A stretch of 64,000 bases of DNA from Timema cristinae (GCA_039000515.1 JBCFYV010000292.1:1-64000), one strand, 5' to 3'. Positions 1 through 12,272 are shown, counted from the stretch's first letter. Translations and numbers: made by a program. Notes: generated from the sequence alone by a model not told the origin.

Positions 1-2620
1 TCATCCTGGGCTAATTTATCTGCGTCAATTTACTCATAGTATAAGTCATTCATTTGTCTTCTTGTTTCTTCGTGTTGAGCGTCTTCATCATCTCGAGTGT
101 CATCAGGGAACATCTCCAGGATAAGTTCTGCCGATTGTTCTCAGCAAGTAGTCATCGTTTCATCTGGTCGCTGTAGTATCGAAGTCGAAGCTGGGGCCTT
201 AGATTTCCCGTCACAATCACAAAAGTTACTCCCCAATGGGTTGTTGGCTTTCTGTTCCTTTACGTATTTTTCACAGCTAGTTCCCTTCACTGTTACCAGA
301 ATACTTTTAAACTAGTTATTTTTTCTTCTATATATTCCAAGGAGAATTTGCCTACTTGCCTGGTACATCTCTCTTATGTACTGTAGATGTTCGTTGGTCT
401 TGAAGCTTCCCCACGTATTCTCTGCAATCGGTTATTCTATTGTTTATTTGTGACTATACTCCCATCTTTATGAATAGTTATTGCCACCCTCATAACATTC
501 TGCAGAGATCGCGTAAACGGTTTCACCTTCAAGTTCACGGTGTCCCCTGGCGACACTGGAGTCAGAAGCACCAAAATCTCCTTTAGATTACCCCAGTCCG
601 CTTTGTTGATGTTGTATCGACGTCGGCTTTATCCTACATTTACCATATCATCTCTTTCCTCAGTGGTGAGCTCAAAATGGGTAGGGTTTTGGTCACTACT
701 AGTTGCATATTCGATCACCTGCCATACTTTTATCAGGTTAGCGGTTGCGAGATCGTACAGGGTTACATCGATTACTTCTTCAGTGCCTCCCCTCTTTCAT
801 CTATCCACGCACTATACCACATGGGCTACTTAGTGTTAGTATTGGCGGTGTATATATTAACGTACTCCTGGATATGCGCTATTTATTTTAGCCTTTCCAA
901 GTATGGCTTTGTACTGTAGCTGTGTTGAAAGTACATGTTCATCGATATTATAAGTTCCACACATGTCACTTGTTAGTCACTGAATTGGCTTATTTTGATT
1001 GCTGTTTTGTTTATATTGAATATTATAACATCACTCCACGGTTTTGCCCCAGTAATTAAAATTCTCGTGGTAATTGGCATGTGTGGAAGCTTTCCACGCT
1101 TTCTATATGGCTTTTGCAGGCATACGATATACAATTCCATCTTCTCAGTGATCCTCCATATTTCGTGTAGCTCGGCTACACTTCTCATCCCAATCATCTG
1201 ATCTACTCTACGTTGCTATGGGCTCCAATTTCCCCCATTGTTGATGGTATGTATGGACGTGGCTTTTTGGCCATGCATCTTTAGGGTATAATGTCTAACG
1301 GCCTTGTAATCTGATGAACTGGTCGTAGATATGATCTTCGTTGAACTTCTAGTTCCTACGATTGAAAACTTTGCACACTTTCATGTGCAAGCTCGCCGGG
1401 TCTTTTGGCAAATCCACAAATTTTAAGAATATTTGGTCAAGTGCCTTGGTCTTGGAAACATTATTGTGTCCCCCCTTTCGTACCCTGTCCTCACGAGATT
1501 CTTAAAAATCTGTTTATGTCTTCGAAGCTGTTATATCTACCTCAATATCCGTATCCCCTTATCCCTCAAGTACCTAATCTGCTCTTTTAGTGACTACTTT
1601 GAGCATAGTAATTTGTGCCGTGCCTTCTTCTTGACTGCCAATTACAAAGTTCACGATTCCTACTGACATCGCTTTCTCCCCTTTCTAGAATTTATATTTC
1701 TGAATATTCTTCTCAAGTTTTGTTGTGACCTTTTCAGTAGTTTTCGTTATCATCTTCTCGTCCATCCCCAACTAATCAGCTTGAGTGCCGGTTTCCACAA
1801 GCATGCTTTTCTTTTTAGCCCTATAATCTGAAGTCTTTTCCTGAATCCTCCTTATTCTTGATATAGGTTTCTTCTTCGTTTTTGTTTCTCATTCAGACTG
1901 TTTATTATGGTTAGTCTTGGCCAAGTACCTCCAGATTCCTAGTAGCATCTGTCTCATTTGATCCATTATGTCCGTATTAGCTGTTTCAGTCCATATCATA
2001 GTCTGTCTTTTGAATAAGTATGTTAATCAGCATTTGATATGTGGAACATTTTTGGAATTTCGACTTTTTACAGCCATCCTACTTTTGGCTGACGCATAGA
2101 ATGTATACAGCCTTTTTGCCTCGCACGTTTTCATCTTGTACCCCTCTTATCCGCATTTCCCACACACTGAATACTACATATGGATGGTACTACTGTTGTG
2201 CTCCAAATACCTACACTTATTTTATTTATAGCATCGAGTGACCATGACTTAGTCCTTTACCGACACCGAGTAAAAACTGATGTACACTCGGTTTGCTAGA
2301 AGCAGGACTCTTAAATTTGACAGATGGGGTATGTCCAAGAGTTTGACTAAGGGACTTCGCTTACGAGGCTTCTCACATTTTAAATTATCTTTTATACCCT
2401 TGTGGCTCATGATATTGTCGATCTCCATCACGGATTCTGTCTCAACAATAACCATCTTACTTTTCAGTCTGATCTGATACTGATCAGCGTCAATTCTAAA
2501 AATTCCATGATATTTTTATAGATCTTCCTTACCTTGATTTATTTCTTTACTCCTTGTACTGTATCACCTTCCCCCTCACTCTCACTCGTATTACTCTAAT
2601 TTTGGCCATTTTTTTGTTTG
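1..2620 (-). pseudogene. Decayed R1/LOA-type non-LTR retrotransposon (LINE), ORF1 end and ORF2 endonuclease
   Basis: Read on the minus strand, broken reading frames line up in the order expected of an R1/LOA-group LINE. About 2500-2250 has an ORF1 RNA-binding stretch (motif KCEKPRKRSPLVKLLDIP). About 2190-2120 has a worn CCHC knuckle (CGKCG...KTC). About 1197-900 holds the start of an APE-type endonuclease (LHEIWRI..., KPYRKRGKLPHMP, GAKPWSDVIIFN, KISQFSD). Further endonuclease pieces run to about 540 (PMWYSAWIDERG). About 300-40 has the linker before the reverse transcriptase (FPDDTRDDEDAQHEETRRQM). The element runs off the window at position 1, so the RT is outside it. Frames are broken by many stops and shifts. 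The catalytic Glu of the LQEPY-like motif reads as Lys (bases 1111-1113). The R1/LOA assignment rests on remembered family motifs; that it is a LINE is fairly sure. Confidence 0.7.
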
Positions 2621-3042
2621 TATTTGTTATTTGAAATCATGATTGAAATTTGAAAAATAATTTGGTAGACCAGCTATAGCGTAGGACCGCTTCCTCTGGC
2701 ATGAATGGAGAATTATTGGGTAGTACTCTACCAGCCTATGCTCATAGTCAAAAGGTTTAGCTGACTACCCTGAGTTTCCCTAGATGTGGTCATCTACGAA
2801 CTACCCTATTATTACCTTGAGCTATTTTTATCCAGTCCTCCTCATTATACCCTATCCCTACCTTAAGCTAGTTCTATCCAGTCCTCCTCATTATACCCTA
2901 TCCCTACCTTGAGCTAGTTCTATCCAGTCCTCCTCATTATACCATACCCCTCTCTTGAGCTAGTTATATCCAACCCACCTCATTACTTTCCATGATCATT
3001 AAGCTAGTTCTATCCAGTCCTCCTCATTAAACCCTACTCCTA

Positions 3043-3323
<281 letters not shown>

Positions 3324-3457
3324 TCTATCCAGTCCTCATTATACCCTATCCCTACCTTGAGCTAGTTCTATCCAGTCCTCCTCATTATACCCTATCCCTA
3401 CCTTGAGCTAGTTATATCCAACCCACCTCATTACTTTCCATCATCATTAAGCTAGTT

Positions 3458-3733
3458 GGTGACCTGGTGGTCTAGGGGTAAGGTGTCAGACTTCTGTGCT
3501 GGCGGCCGGGGTTCAATCCTCGGTCCCGGCACAGATTTATCTGATTTACAAACCCTTCCTTCACCTCTGACAAGACATCTTGTGAATGTGGGGAATGCCA
3601 GGCCTCCACCGTGGTTCGGATTCCACGTTAAACTGTAGGTCCTTCATTTCATCTCACAATCACCCTACCATTACACATTAGCGTAAGTGCGTATAACCCG
3701 AACGGGTAGTAAGACGCGGTGCTAATAATAATA
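3458..3733 (+). mobile_element. tRNA-derived SINE, family 2, with 12-bp TSD
   Basis: The head has A box TGGTCTAGGGG (3468-3478) and B box GGTTCAATCCT (3510-3520) and differs from family 1. The body, with the phrase ggcctccaccgtggttcgg, is also different. The last 40 or so bases before the TAA run are the same tail as family 1. Flanked by ATTAAGCTAGTT at 3446-3457 and 3734-3745, a perfect 12-bp duplication of the array sequence. Other copies: 52959-53210 (minus) and the 5'-truncated 41697-41841 (minus). Confidence 0.9.
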
Positions 3734-4203
3734 ATTAAGCTAGTTCTATCCAGTCCTCCTCATTATACCCTATCCCTACCTTGAGCTAGTTCTATCCAGT
3801 CCTCCTCATTATACCCTATCCCTACCTTGAGCTAGTTCCATCCAGTCCTCCTCATTAAACCCTACTCCTATCTTGAGCTAGTTCTATCCAGTCCTCCTCA
3901 TTACATCCTACTCCTATCTTGAGCTAGTTATATCCAGTCCATCTCATCACACCCTATCTCTATCTTGAGCTAGTTCTATCCAGTCCTCCTCATTACATCC
4001 TACTCCTATCTTGAGCTAGTTCTATCCAGTCCTCCTCATTATACCCTATCCCTACCTTGAGCTAGTTCCATCCAGTCCTCCTCATTAAACCCTACTCCTA
4101 TCTTGAGCTAGTTATATCCAGTCCTCCTCATTACATCCTACTCCTATCTTGAGCTAGTTATATCCAGTCCACTTCCATCATCCCTCTATCCCTATCTTGA
4201 GAT

Positions 4204-5734
4204 GTGTTATTTATTACACCTTTTTCTACATGAGAAAGTAAAAATATATTTTTTCATTTATTAAATTACTCAAAGTATCTTACATACTATTTCAAATATG
4301 AACATGTTTCAATTTGAAAGACGTCTTTTTACCTGGTTAAACTATTTTAAAGAACATAGAATTCAACAAAAGGTGTGAGAACCATTTCCCCCTGATATGC
4401 TTACGTAACTTATGAATGGAACCTAACGGATTTTAGGATTTTAGGTGTTTGAATTCCGGCTAGGATTTTGAGGTGGGGAAGGGGGGTTCCTAAATTATTT
4501 CTCAATTTACCTCACTCATACGTATTTTACTAGCTTAGCTAACGTATGCGTATAACCCAAACAGGTAATAGGATTCGTTGACAAAACATAAAAAATATTA
4601 TACTACAATTATCATCTTTGTTTTTATGTTTTTTATTTCGTTCGTCTTGTTAGGCGTTCAAATAATTACCAATAGGGTTAATATATGTGTAGCATAGTGG
4701 GCAAAAACTTTGGGAAAGCTCTATTAAGAGAGATTTTTATAAAACTCATTAGCATACAATTATAATTATTTTGTACTAGGATTATTTGAGACACCTTTAA
4801 AATTCGACTATATTTTCAAAATCTAATATCGAACTAGACAGGAACCAGCGATGGCAAGAAGATCTCCGGAGTTCTAGATTAGCTCCAACGATCTATATAT
4901 AGTAATGTTCTAGAACGTTACGTGAGATATCTAGGTGATGGGGGCTGTCGGGGATACTCAAGTGATGTTGAAAACATTCCTCTTGGAGAGCGTGTTGGGA
5001 TATTAAAGTTAGAATACTCAAGTCTCGTACAGAAAAAAAAAGATATACACTTGCCTTCATCGTTTATGTCAAAAGATACAAAGTCAAACAACTATTGGAC
5101 AGTAAATTATTAAATATAAGGTGTCGAGTGACTGATGGGGACGTCTATTATTTCCCCTGATTTGAATTTGCTAATATAAGTGACACACTCAGCCTAGATG
5201 CTCTGCAAATAGCGCTTCGTGGTAAATTATCTTACAAGGTGGATTAATATCCGCAACATGTTCAATGTTGATGAATCCTAGAGCAGGTCAAACCCTACCG
5301 CTGCACGAGGGGAAGCCATGACAGATCCTGGACAGTTTCTGCTATGGAGGTAATCAAGTATGTAGAGAGAAAGATGTATGTAACTCCAACCTCCTCAAGA
5401 AGTATGGGAGGGGGGGGGGGGGATCACGATACGAATTAGTCTTTTAATAGTACAATTTGAGCATGAACACCTTGATACGTGTTTATTATGTTAAATATAT
5501 TGAGAGTGATGACGTGATAGTCTTCAATGATGGATGGTTTTGATCACCTTTACTAAAGCTGGTGCAAGCGAGCGGTATTGTAGGACTTGAAGCTCAACAT
5601 TTCTAAAGACTATGACACAGACAGGACAGCAAGCGAGCTAGACAATGCACAGTCATGTAGATATGTGTTCAAGGAAGAAGTATAGGGTCGAAACGATTCT
5701 GAAGATACACTTGTAAACGTAGATCTTCCTTTAT
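4204..5734. other. AT-rich non-coding stretch with a worn SINE tail
   Basis: No convincing gene. Around 4440-4590 there is a diverged piece of the common SINE tail on the plus strand (gcgtataacccaaacaggt). A 13-base G run lies at 5410-5422. The small open frame at 4922-5113 has no recognisable motif and is not called. Confidence 0.5.
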
Positions 5735-6264
5735 TAGTAGATGTGAACACAAATGTGTAAGTTACAAGTCATGATAAAGTTTGGCCATATCTTAACAGCT
5801 ATTATTAAGAATGTTATTAAAAAATATAAGGGGGTGAGGGAGAAAAGTGGTCTTGCGAAATAAACAAAATGACAGATTTTTTTTAAATGCTTGGATATTA
5901 GTTTTTCTAGCGTAACTCAAAAATGAAAAGTGATAGAGGAAAACCTTTCAATTAAAATATATTGTTCATAATATTGTCTAAAACTTTATTTCCAGTCATA
6001 TTCTTGATAAATCTAATGGTTTTAGAGAAAATTTCATCGCAATATGACAGTTTTTTGGTATTACCATTAGAGCCGCCTGCTATTAAATAGTAACTCATTG
6101 TATGCAACGATGTAACTCAAAAACAGACATTTATTCATTTCAAAATATTAATTAATAACATTGTACTATTATTTATGTAATTATTTATATACCATAAGTA
6201 TATAATTACAGATATGTTATAAGACAAACAGTTGACTGTGGGAGGAAACCCCCAACAACATTTG

Positions 6265-6405
6265 ATGTCTCGAGCAACGAACATCGACTGCATTTGGAAA
6301 CTCATCGCAGCTAAAAACCAGCATCGGGAACATCTAGCTACAATTGATGACACCTTGGCAAAGATAACCGATATCAGCAGAGCAGACCCCCGCTCATCTA
6401 CGTAA
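6265..6405 (+). CDS. Short unrecognised ORF inside the inverted-arm element
   Basis: ATG at 6265 opens 46 codons (MSRATNIDCIWKLIAAKNQH...) that look helical and charged, followed in another frame by a Ser/Pro-rich stretch to about 6660. The sequence around 6229-6270 resembles that at 7590-7625 as a direct repeat (tgtgg(g/a)aggaaaccccaaca type). Together these could be the start of a Gag-like frame of an LTR element, but I do not recognise the family and the frame is short. Confidence 0.2.
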   Translation: MSRATNIDCIWKLIAAKNQHREHLATIDDTLAKITDISRADPRSST

Positions 6406-6631
6406 CCTTAGAGAGATCACTACGGACCTGGGTACTGAATTGATGGTCTCTACTACAATCAGCCCTTCCACCTCGGACTCTGACTCCAGTCCGCTAGAAG
6501 GGGGACAGAGAATCACCAAATCGCCAGAATCGGGATTAAGTCGGAGTAGAGTGGCTCTGACATCCAGGACTCCGCCACAGTCTCCCAGCTCCATAGCCCC
6601 GTCAAACTACACTTGTGGGCGATGGAGAAGT

Positions 6632-7480
6632 GGATCTGGAACCAGTGTTGAACCCAGCTGATTGAACATCCAGGGAAGTGATCTGGAACCAGTGTTGAAC
6701 CCAGCTGATTGAACATCCAGGGAAGTGATCTGGAACCAGTGTTGAACCCAGCTGATTGAACATCCAGGGAAGTGATCTGGAACCAGTGTTGAACCCAGCT
6801 GATTGAACATCCAGGGAAGTGATCTGGAACCAGTGTTGAACCCAGCTGATTGAACATCCAGGGAAGTGATCTGGAACCAGTGTTGAACCCAGCTGATTGA
6901 ACATCCAGGGAAGTGATCTGGAACCAGTGTTGAACCCAGCTGATTGAACATCCAGGGAAGTGATCTGGAACCAGTGTTGAACCCAGCTGATTGAACATCC
7001 AGGGAAGTGATCTGGAACCAGTGTTGAACCCAGCTGATTGAACATCCAGGGAAGTGATCTGGAACCAGTGTTGAACCCAGCTGATTGAACATCCAGGGAA
7101 GTGATCTGGAACCAGTGTTGAACCCAGCTGATTGAACATCCAGGGAAGTGATCTGGAACCAGTGTTGAACCCAGCTGATTGAACATCCAGGGAAGTGATC
7201 TGGAACCAGTGTTGAACCCAGCTGATTGAACATCCAGGGAAGTGATCTGGAACCAGTGTTGAACCCAGCTGATTGAACATCCAGGGAAGTGATCTGGAAC
7301 CAGTGTTGAACCCAGCTGATTGAACATCCAGGGAAGTGGATCTGGAACCAGTGTTGAACCCAGCTGATTGAACATCTAGGGAAGTGATCTGGAACCAGTG
7401 TTGAACCCAGCTGATTGAACATCCAGGGAAGTGATCTGGAACCAGTGTTGAACCCAGCTGATTGAACATCCAGGGAAGTG
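6632..7480. repeat. 47-bp minisatellite, about 18 near-identical copies
   Basis: A 47-bp unit (gatctggaaccagtgttgaa, then cccagctgattgaacatcca) repeats head to tail with almost no change. One copy near 7335 has an extra g and one has tctagg instead of tccagg. 47 is not a multiple of three, and no frame of the minus strand meets a stop, so three overlapping long frames appear. They are by-products of the repeat, not genes. The uniformity implies recent expansion. Confidence 0.95.
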
Positions 7481-7890
7481 ATGAGGGGCTTTGATGTTCC
7501 CGAATTGTACCTATGTTTTGTATTCTTGGTTTAATAAAGGCTACAACTAAAACAACTATTGGGTATCGGGGCCAGGAGGGGGGGATAGGGACAGTCGGCT
7601 GTGGAAGGAGACCCCAACATTTGTCTTCCCGGCATTGTGTCTTAATTTTCTCTTAACTATTAGATTTATCAAGAAACTTATTAGGGACAAAGTTGTAGGC
7701 AATATTATTCACAACATTTTTTACACGAAATGGCGCTTTTAATTTTCGAGTTACGTTAGTAAAACTAATTTTTAAGCATCCACCTCCCCTTCCCCCTCAA
7801 GACCTTTTAAGAACATCCTAAAGAAGTGTTATCGACATATGGCCCAACTTTCTCATGACTTGTAGCTCCCGTGAACTCTTAACATAGGGA

Positions 7891-8802
7891 TTCACACCTA
7901 CTATATCATGTGATAAAAGGGCTCAATGGATCATATGTACAATCATTATTTGCTTACGTCACCACGGAAACAAGGATTTGTGAAGGATTGTATACCGCTA
8001 GATATATTTACTGTTACACCCCACAGAAATTAGTAAACCCTTAACTAGAAAGTCGATTGAAGCCTCATTCTATAGAACCTTGCAGTAAAAAGCTTTTAAT
8101 ACATTTTAACGCAATAATCTGCAGTCATCGTTGTAATGACTCATTAGTAATATTTTAAAAATCAGTTTACTTCGAATCTATATCTTTAATGGCTATGTAC
8201 AACACATATTTCTTAGAAAATAGTAAACTAATTTTGATTCTAGAAAACAAAAACTGGTTTTCTCTCAGACTTTGAACGTAAAAAGTTATTTTATCACAAG
8301 GGGAGTGGGGAAAAAAATTCAAATAAAATTTATTCTAGTAATGTTATAAAAATGCACGTGTGGGGTAAAAAATCGTTCTTAAAGTTTAAATCGAATTTGA
8401 TTAGTGTTAGATTAATATATTTTATAACTATCATAAACATCAAATATAAATTAAAGTCAATTGGGTTTTCAAATGAATGTGCCAGCAATATAAACTACAT
8501 ATATTATATATCCTCAAATGATCACTGTTTGGTCATATCTACACTATTAATGCAAAGCTTTTTCTTGGCAGACGATTTTTATGAAAAGATCAAATGTTTG
8601 AAAGTTCGCTAAACTAAAATAGCTCTACTATTAAAAGCTTTTACTAAGGACGGCGAGCAAATTGTTCATTGTCATGAAAACTCGCATTGGGGAAGATGAA
8701 AAACGATTAGAGGTTTAGCGAAGGATATATCGCTAACATCATTATCCTGATAGTTATTAGAGAGCTACAGCTTTATTTTATCTCCGCTGGATATTAGTTT
8801 TT
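7891..8802. other. AT-rich non-coding stretch
   Basis: Nothing recognisable. An 86-codon open frame at 8352-8612 is AT-rich and low in complexity, with no family motif. Confidence 0.4.
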
Positions 8803-9049
8803 TTAGCACCGCGTCTTACTGCCCATTCGGAATATACGTTTATTTACTAATTGCGCTAATTAGTTTAGGAATTAGGAAGGCTATATTTAGAGGAAGTGTG
8901 TCTGCATTTGTGGGGATGGAGAGTGGAAAACAATTTTGGGAAAACCCTCCTCAGTATACCCGACGAGATTCGAACCTTGATTCCCCTGTCATTTGCAGTC
9001 TAGTCCACTACAAGAGTAGCGCGTTAGATCACCGATCACCGAAGCAGGT
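8803..9049 (-). mobile_element. tRNA-derived SINE, family 1b
   Basis: Minus-strand copy. The common tail comes first in plus orientation (gcaccgcgtcttactgccc), then the family 1 body (gtggaaaacaattttggg). Last comes the 1b head, which in better copies has A box TGGCCGCATGG. Clearly diverged. No clear TSD found. Confidence 0.8.
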
Positions 9050-9689
9050 ATTTGTTTATGAAAATACGATTAAGTTACAAGTACTGTATTTGATGGAATA
9101 TGAATAAGCTGATTGATTCTATATAGTTTATGAAAATACATGTTTGATAGTTCGACTCCTTTGTTGATACTGATCTGGAAATTCCTGGTTCGAATCTGAC
9201 ACGGGTGGGTGAAATTGAGGCACAATGATGACTCGACGGTTGTGGTATTAGAAACTGTGACTTAACACCTAGTCACAGAACTTCTAGTATTGATTTATAT
9301 TGGCTCCACCAATCATGAAAACTAAGTTATTTTCGACCCCGACTGTACACATGTGTTTACTAATAATAAAAAAGGAGCTATAGAAAGTGTAGAGTTTGTT
9401 CGCCAGACGCAGTAAAATCCAACTCGTTACTCGAACAATGACTGTTCGTGTTGGGCGACCCGGTGCTCCTGGGGAAGTAATATACCCTCCCTCCCCCTTT
9501 CCCCGGAATAAATCGGTTTCATTTCCCTGAGGATGCCGGGAAATATCCGCTGTCCGCGATAGTCTGTATAAGCAGAGTGGAATATCACGAGGTGAAATAC
9601 AGCCCCAGTAATATTCACGGCTCTTGCCGAGCTCGGATTCCATAACCTACCTACACCACGATTTCGGTAGGAAGAAATGTATCTGGTAG

Positions 9690-9862
9690 TTATTACCTCG
9701 TGGTAAAGTGGCCAGTGCACCTGGGTACGATCCTAGGGTCATGGGTTCTATTTCCCGTTGGTGACATGGACATGTTCCCCGAAAAACACACCATCTCATT
9801 GTGTGTACGTGCAGACCACCTTATTAAAGGTAAAGTTCTGTGCCAACAGTGTGGCTAATAGG

Positions 9863-9865
<3 letters not shown>
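9690..9865 (+). mobile_element. Possible SINE of another tRNA-like family
   Basis: A-box-like TGGTAAAGTGG at about 9702 and a B-box-like GGTTCTATTTCCC at about 9744 are spaced as in a tRNA head, followed by a non-matching body that runs into a CA microsatellite. No TSD or second good copy confirms it; 38845-38995 may be a relative. Confidence 0.3.

Positions 9866-9909
<44 letters not shown>
9866..9909. repeat. CA microsatellite
   Basis: An uninterrupted run of about 22 CA dinucleotides. Confidence 0.98.
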
Positions 9910-9911
<2 letters not shown>

Positions 9912-10012
9912 CAGAACTAGATAATGTATCTCTCTCGGTCAAAGATGTCATACGCTAAAAAATAACCCAATAAAGTCACTAATACAATATTCATACACCA
10001 AATCATTTTATC

Positions 10013-10355
10013 GGCAGCTCTCAGGATTATACGCCTATGTACTCATTACGTTAATGCGATTGGACTAGTAAGGTTGAATTTAGAAGAAGTGCAGCCACAT
10101 TGGCCTGGAAGGACAGTGGAAAACCATTCAGGAAAAACCACCCTCAGTATACTTGACCTGGATTGTAACCCCGATCTCTCCGTCATTGAGAGTCAAGTCT
10201 ATCTCCAGTGAGAGTGACGCATTAGACCACGCGGCCACTGAAGCTGGTAAATGCGGGTACTCGTCCTTTAAATTCACCCTTCCTCATGTAGAGCACATTG
10301 GCGTAATTAGTACTTATGCTTATAACCTGGATGGGTAGTAAGACTTGGCAATATA
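10013..10355. mobile_element. Two SINE pieces in inverted orientation
   Basis: 10013-10248 is a minus-strand family 1b SINE (tail remnant, body, head ending gcggccactgaagctgg). 10249-10355 immediately continues as the plus-strand second half of the same family (atgcgggt...aattagtacttatgc...gggtagtaagac). The junction is head to body with no spacer. It arose by inversion or by one SINE inserting into another followed by deletion. Confidence 0.7.
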
Positions 10356-11140
10356 AAAATCCATGTACGTAGGTTATTGTAGTAGCAGAATAATTTAGAA
10401 ACATAAACTTATCCTATATGTTTTTAAACAGAAAGAACATTTGTTTATCACTCTAGATAAACTTCCCAATAGGCTAGTTGTCAAAGAGACTGCAGGCTCC
10501 TATACAAGTGTGGTGTGCAGGCGACATTGTCAGTGGTAGCCACGTCGTATCTTGTCCCCTGGACTGCGCGCTGAAATAAGCCGACCAACCCGCTCCGCTA
10601 TTATTTACAAAGAATAAAGTTTTAAGTTAGTTAATAAAGAAGAAGTATGTTTGTTGTTCAATCAGTTGTTGTAGATAGTATTATTTATCTTGTACGTAGT
10701 GTTGGAAACAATTACTACAGTGGCACACGTGCAATGGCTGTAAAAGAAAGGCCTAGTTTTACAAGTGCTGACACAGTTGACTGCCAATCACTTTGAATAA
10801 TCACTGCTCTGTTAAAATCAAGGTCACTGTGATCACCGATATCGTAAAATCACTGTTTCACCCATCCCTACAGTGCTTAGGGGCTATCATGAAAACAAAG
10901 TTCGGAAGCTCCCGAACATTTATTTCTGATGGTAGGTGACTACACGGTCCGCATCGCACCGCAAAAGTGCGTATCAATGCTCTCTAGACGATTCGTCCGC
11001 GCCCGTGTGTCCGGTCCTAAGGTCGAGATGCATCGCGTCTAGTGCACATGCGCTAGCTTCAGTCCCACGTTGTTCGTTGTATTGAGTAGATGCTATGGCT
11101 TCTGAAACGTTGAGGCATTAATTGCACAAGTGGAATTGAG
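10356..11140. other. Non-coding stretch with a GC-richer block
   Basis: About 10480-10660 is GC-richer and ends in two AATAAA signals (about 10614 and 10635), as at the end of a transcript or an LTR. About 10900-11100 is also GC-rich. No domain or repeat family recognised. Confidence 0.3.
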
Positions 11141-11149
11141 AACAGTGCT

Positions 11150-12130
11150 TTGAGACAAATCTTAGAGGAGTATAAATCTCAGACCGAGTCATCGTCAGCT
11201 TGGTGGGAGCTTTGTGTTTTAATCAACTCGGAGTTCGAGACGTTGGAAGACGGAAGGAGTTTGGTACGCACAACAATGTCTTCCTTTGGCTCATGCCAGG
11301 ACACTGGAGTTTGGTACGCACAACAATGTCTTCCTTTGGCTCATGCCAGGACACTGGAGTTTGGTACGCACAACAATGTCTTCCTTTGGCTCATGCCAGA
11401 ACACTGGAGTTTGGTACGCACAACAATGTCTTCCTTTGGCTCATGCCAGAACACTGAAGTTTGGTACGCACAACAATGTCTTCCTTTGGCTCATGCCAGA
11501 ACACTGGAGTTTGGTACGCACAACAATATCTTCCTTTGGCTCATGCCAGAACACTGGAGTTTGGTACGCACAACAATGTCTTCCTGTGGCTCATGCCAGA
11601 ACACTGGAGTTTGGTACGCACAACAATGTCTTCCTGTGGCTCATGCCAAAACACTGGAGTTTGGTACGCACAACAATGTCTTCCTGTGGCTCATGCCAGA
11701 ACACTGGAGTTTGGTACGCACAACAATGTCTTCCTTTGGCTCATGCCAGAACACTGGAGTTTGGTACGCACAACAATGTCTTCCTGTGGCTCATGCCAGG
11801 ACACTGGAGTTTGGTACGCACAACAATGTCTTCCTGTGGCTCATGCCAGAACACTGGAGCATAGCAAGGAAATGGAAACAAAGTTTATGGTTCACTTTAA
11901 TTTATCCAAAAGATGTTAAAGCCAGAAACATTTGTGCGGGCTTACACATACCGTTTTTAGACGACCGTTGCTGCGGTGCGGTAATGGAGCAGAATAGTCA
12001 GAACGGTGATTGCAGCGTGGAGGTTCCCGCATGCACCGGTGCGGTGTTTTCACCGGCCGTTATAGATTTCCAACGGAGGTTTGTTGCGGCGGCAGAACAC
12101 ACAGAATCAGATGGAGCTGGTCCCACATAG
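11150..12130 (+). CDS. Open frame spanning a 50-bp minisatellite; doubtful coding
   Basis: The frame stays open for 326 codons across the 50-bp array and through about 110 bp before it and 270 bp after it. Its apparent start is TTG, not ATG. The part inside the array cycles through a 50-residue period because 50 is not a multiple of three. The flanks (for example RRFVAAAEHTESDGAGPT at the end) are unique but match nothing I know. Open flanks on both sides are mildly unusual, so it is recorded, but coding is not supported. Confidence 0.15.
   Translation: MRQILEEYKSQTESSSAWWELCVLINSEFETLEDGRSLVRTTMSSFGSCQDTGVWYAQQCLPLAHARTLEFGTHNNVFLWLMPEHWSLVRTTMSSFGSCQNTEVWYAQQCLPLAHARTLEFGTHNNIFLWLMPEHWSLVRTTMSSCGSCQNTGVWYAQQCLPVAHAKTLEFGTHNNVFLWLMPEHWSLVRTTMSSFGSCQNTGVWYAQQCLPVAHARTLEFGTHNNVFLWLMPEHWSIARKWKQSLWFTLIYPKDVKARNICAGLHIPFLDDRCCGAVMEQNSQNGDCSVEVPACTGAVFSPAVIDFQRRFVAAAEHTESDGAGPT
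11257..11859. repeat. 50-bp minisatellite, 12 copies
   Basis: The unit starts gagtttggtacgcacaacaa and ends ggctcatgccagaacactg. Copies differ at a few sites: ttcctTtggc versus ttcctGtggc, and ccaGG versus ccaGA or ccaAA. T-type copies are grouped at the left end and G-type mostly at the right, which suggests local block duplication. Confidence 0.95.
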
Positions 12131-12272
12131 CTCTTTCGATGGCCGTCGGTGACCCACCCCCTATACATTTTTCTTTTTAACAAGTTTTTTTAAACCAATT
12201 TATCTTCGTGCTTTCGTATTTCTTCACAACATTTCCAGAATATGTTTGAGGCTTATTTCTCTTTGTCGTACG

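Larger units (their letters stand above)
5735..7890. mobile_element. Foldback-like composite with long diverged inverted arms
   Basis: The plus-strand sequence at about 5735-6060 matches the reverse complement of about 7610-7890 in order. Shared phrases include acaagtcatga(t/g)aaagtt, gccatat, tagtttt(t/a)ct followed by cgtaactc, and tcttgataaatctaat. Identity looks like roughly 70-75 percent with small indels. Between the arms lie a 46-codon reading frame, a Ser/Pro-rich stretch, the 47-bp array and an AATAAA at 7530. This may be an old foldback or other DNA transposon that picked up a tandem array, or two opposed copies of one interspersed repeat. No transposase is visible. Confidence 0.5.

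Noticed and set aside
6513..7469. Three overlapping minus-strand frames of 257-318 codons
   Set aside because: They are the 47-bp unit read in three phases. All frames are open because the unit has no stop, with no unique domain.
6632..7480. CRISPR array
   Set aside because: Units are directly adjacent with no variable spacers, and the setting is eukaryotic. The same applies to the other arrays.
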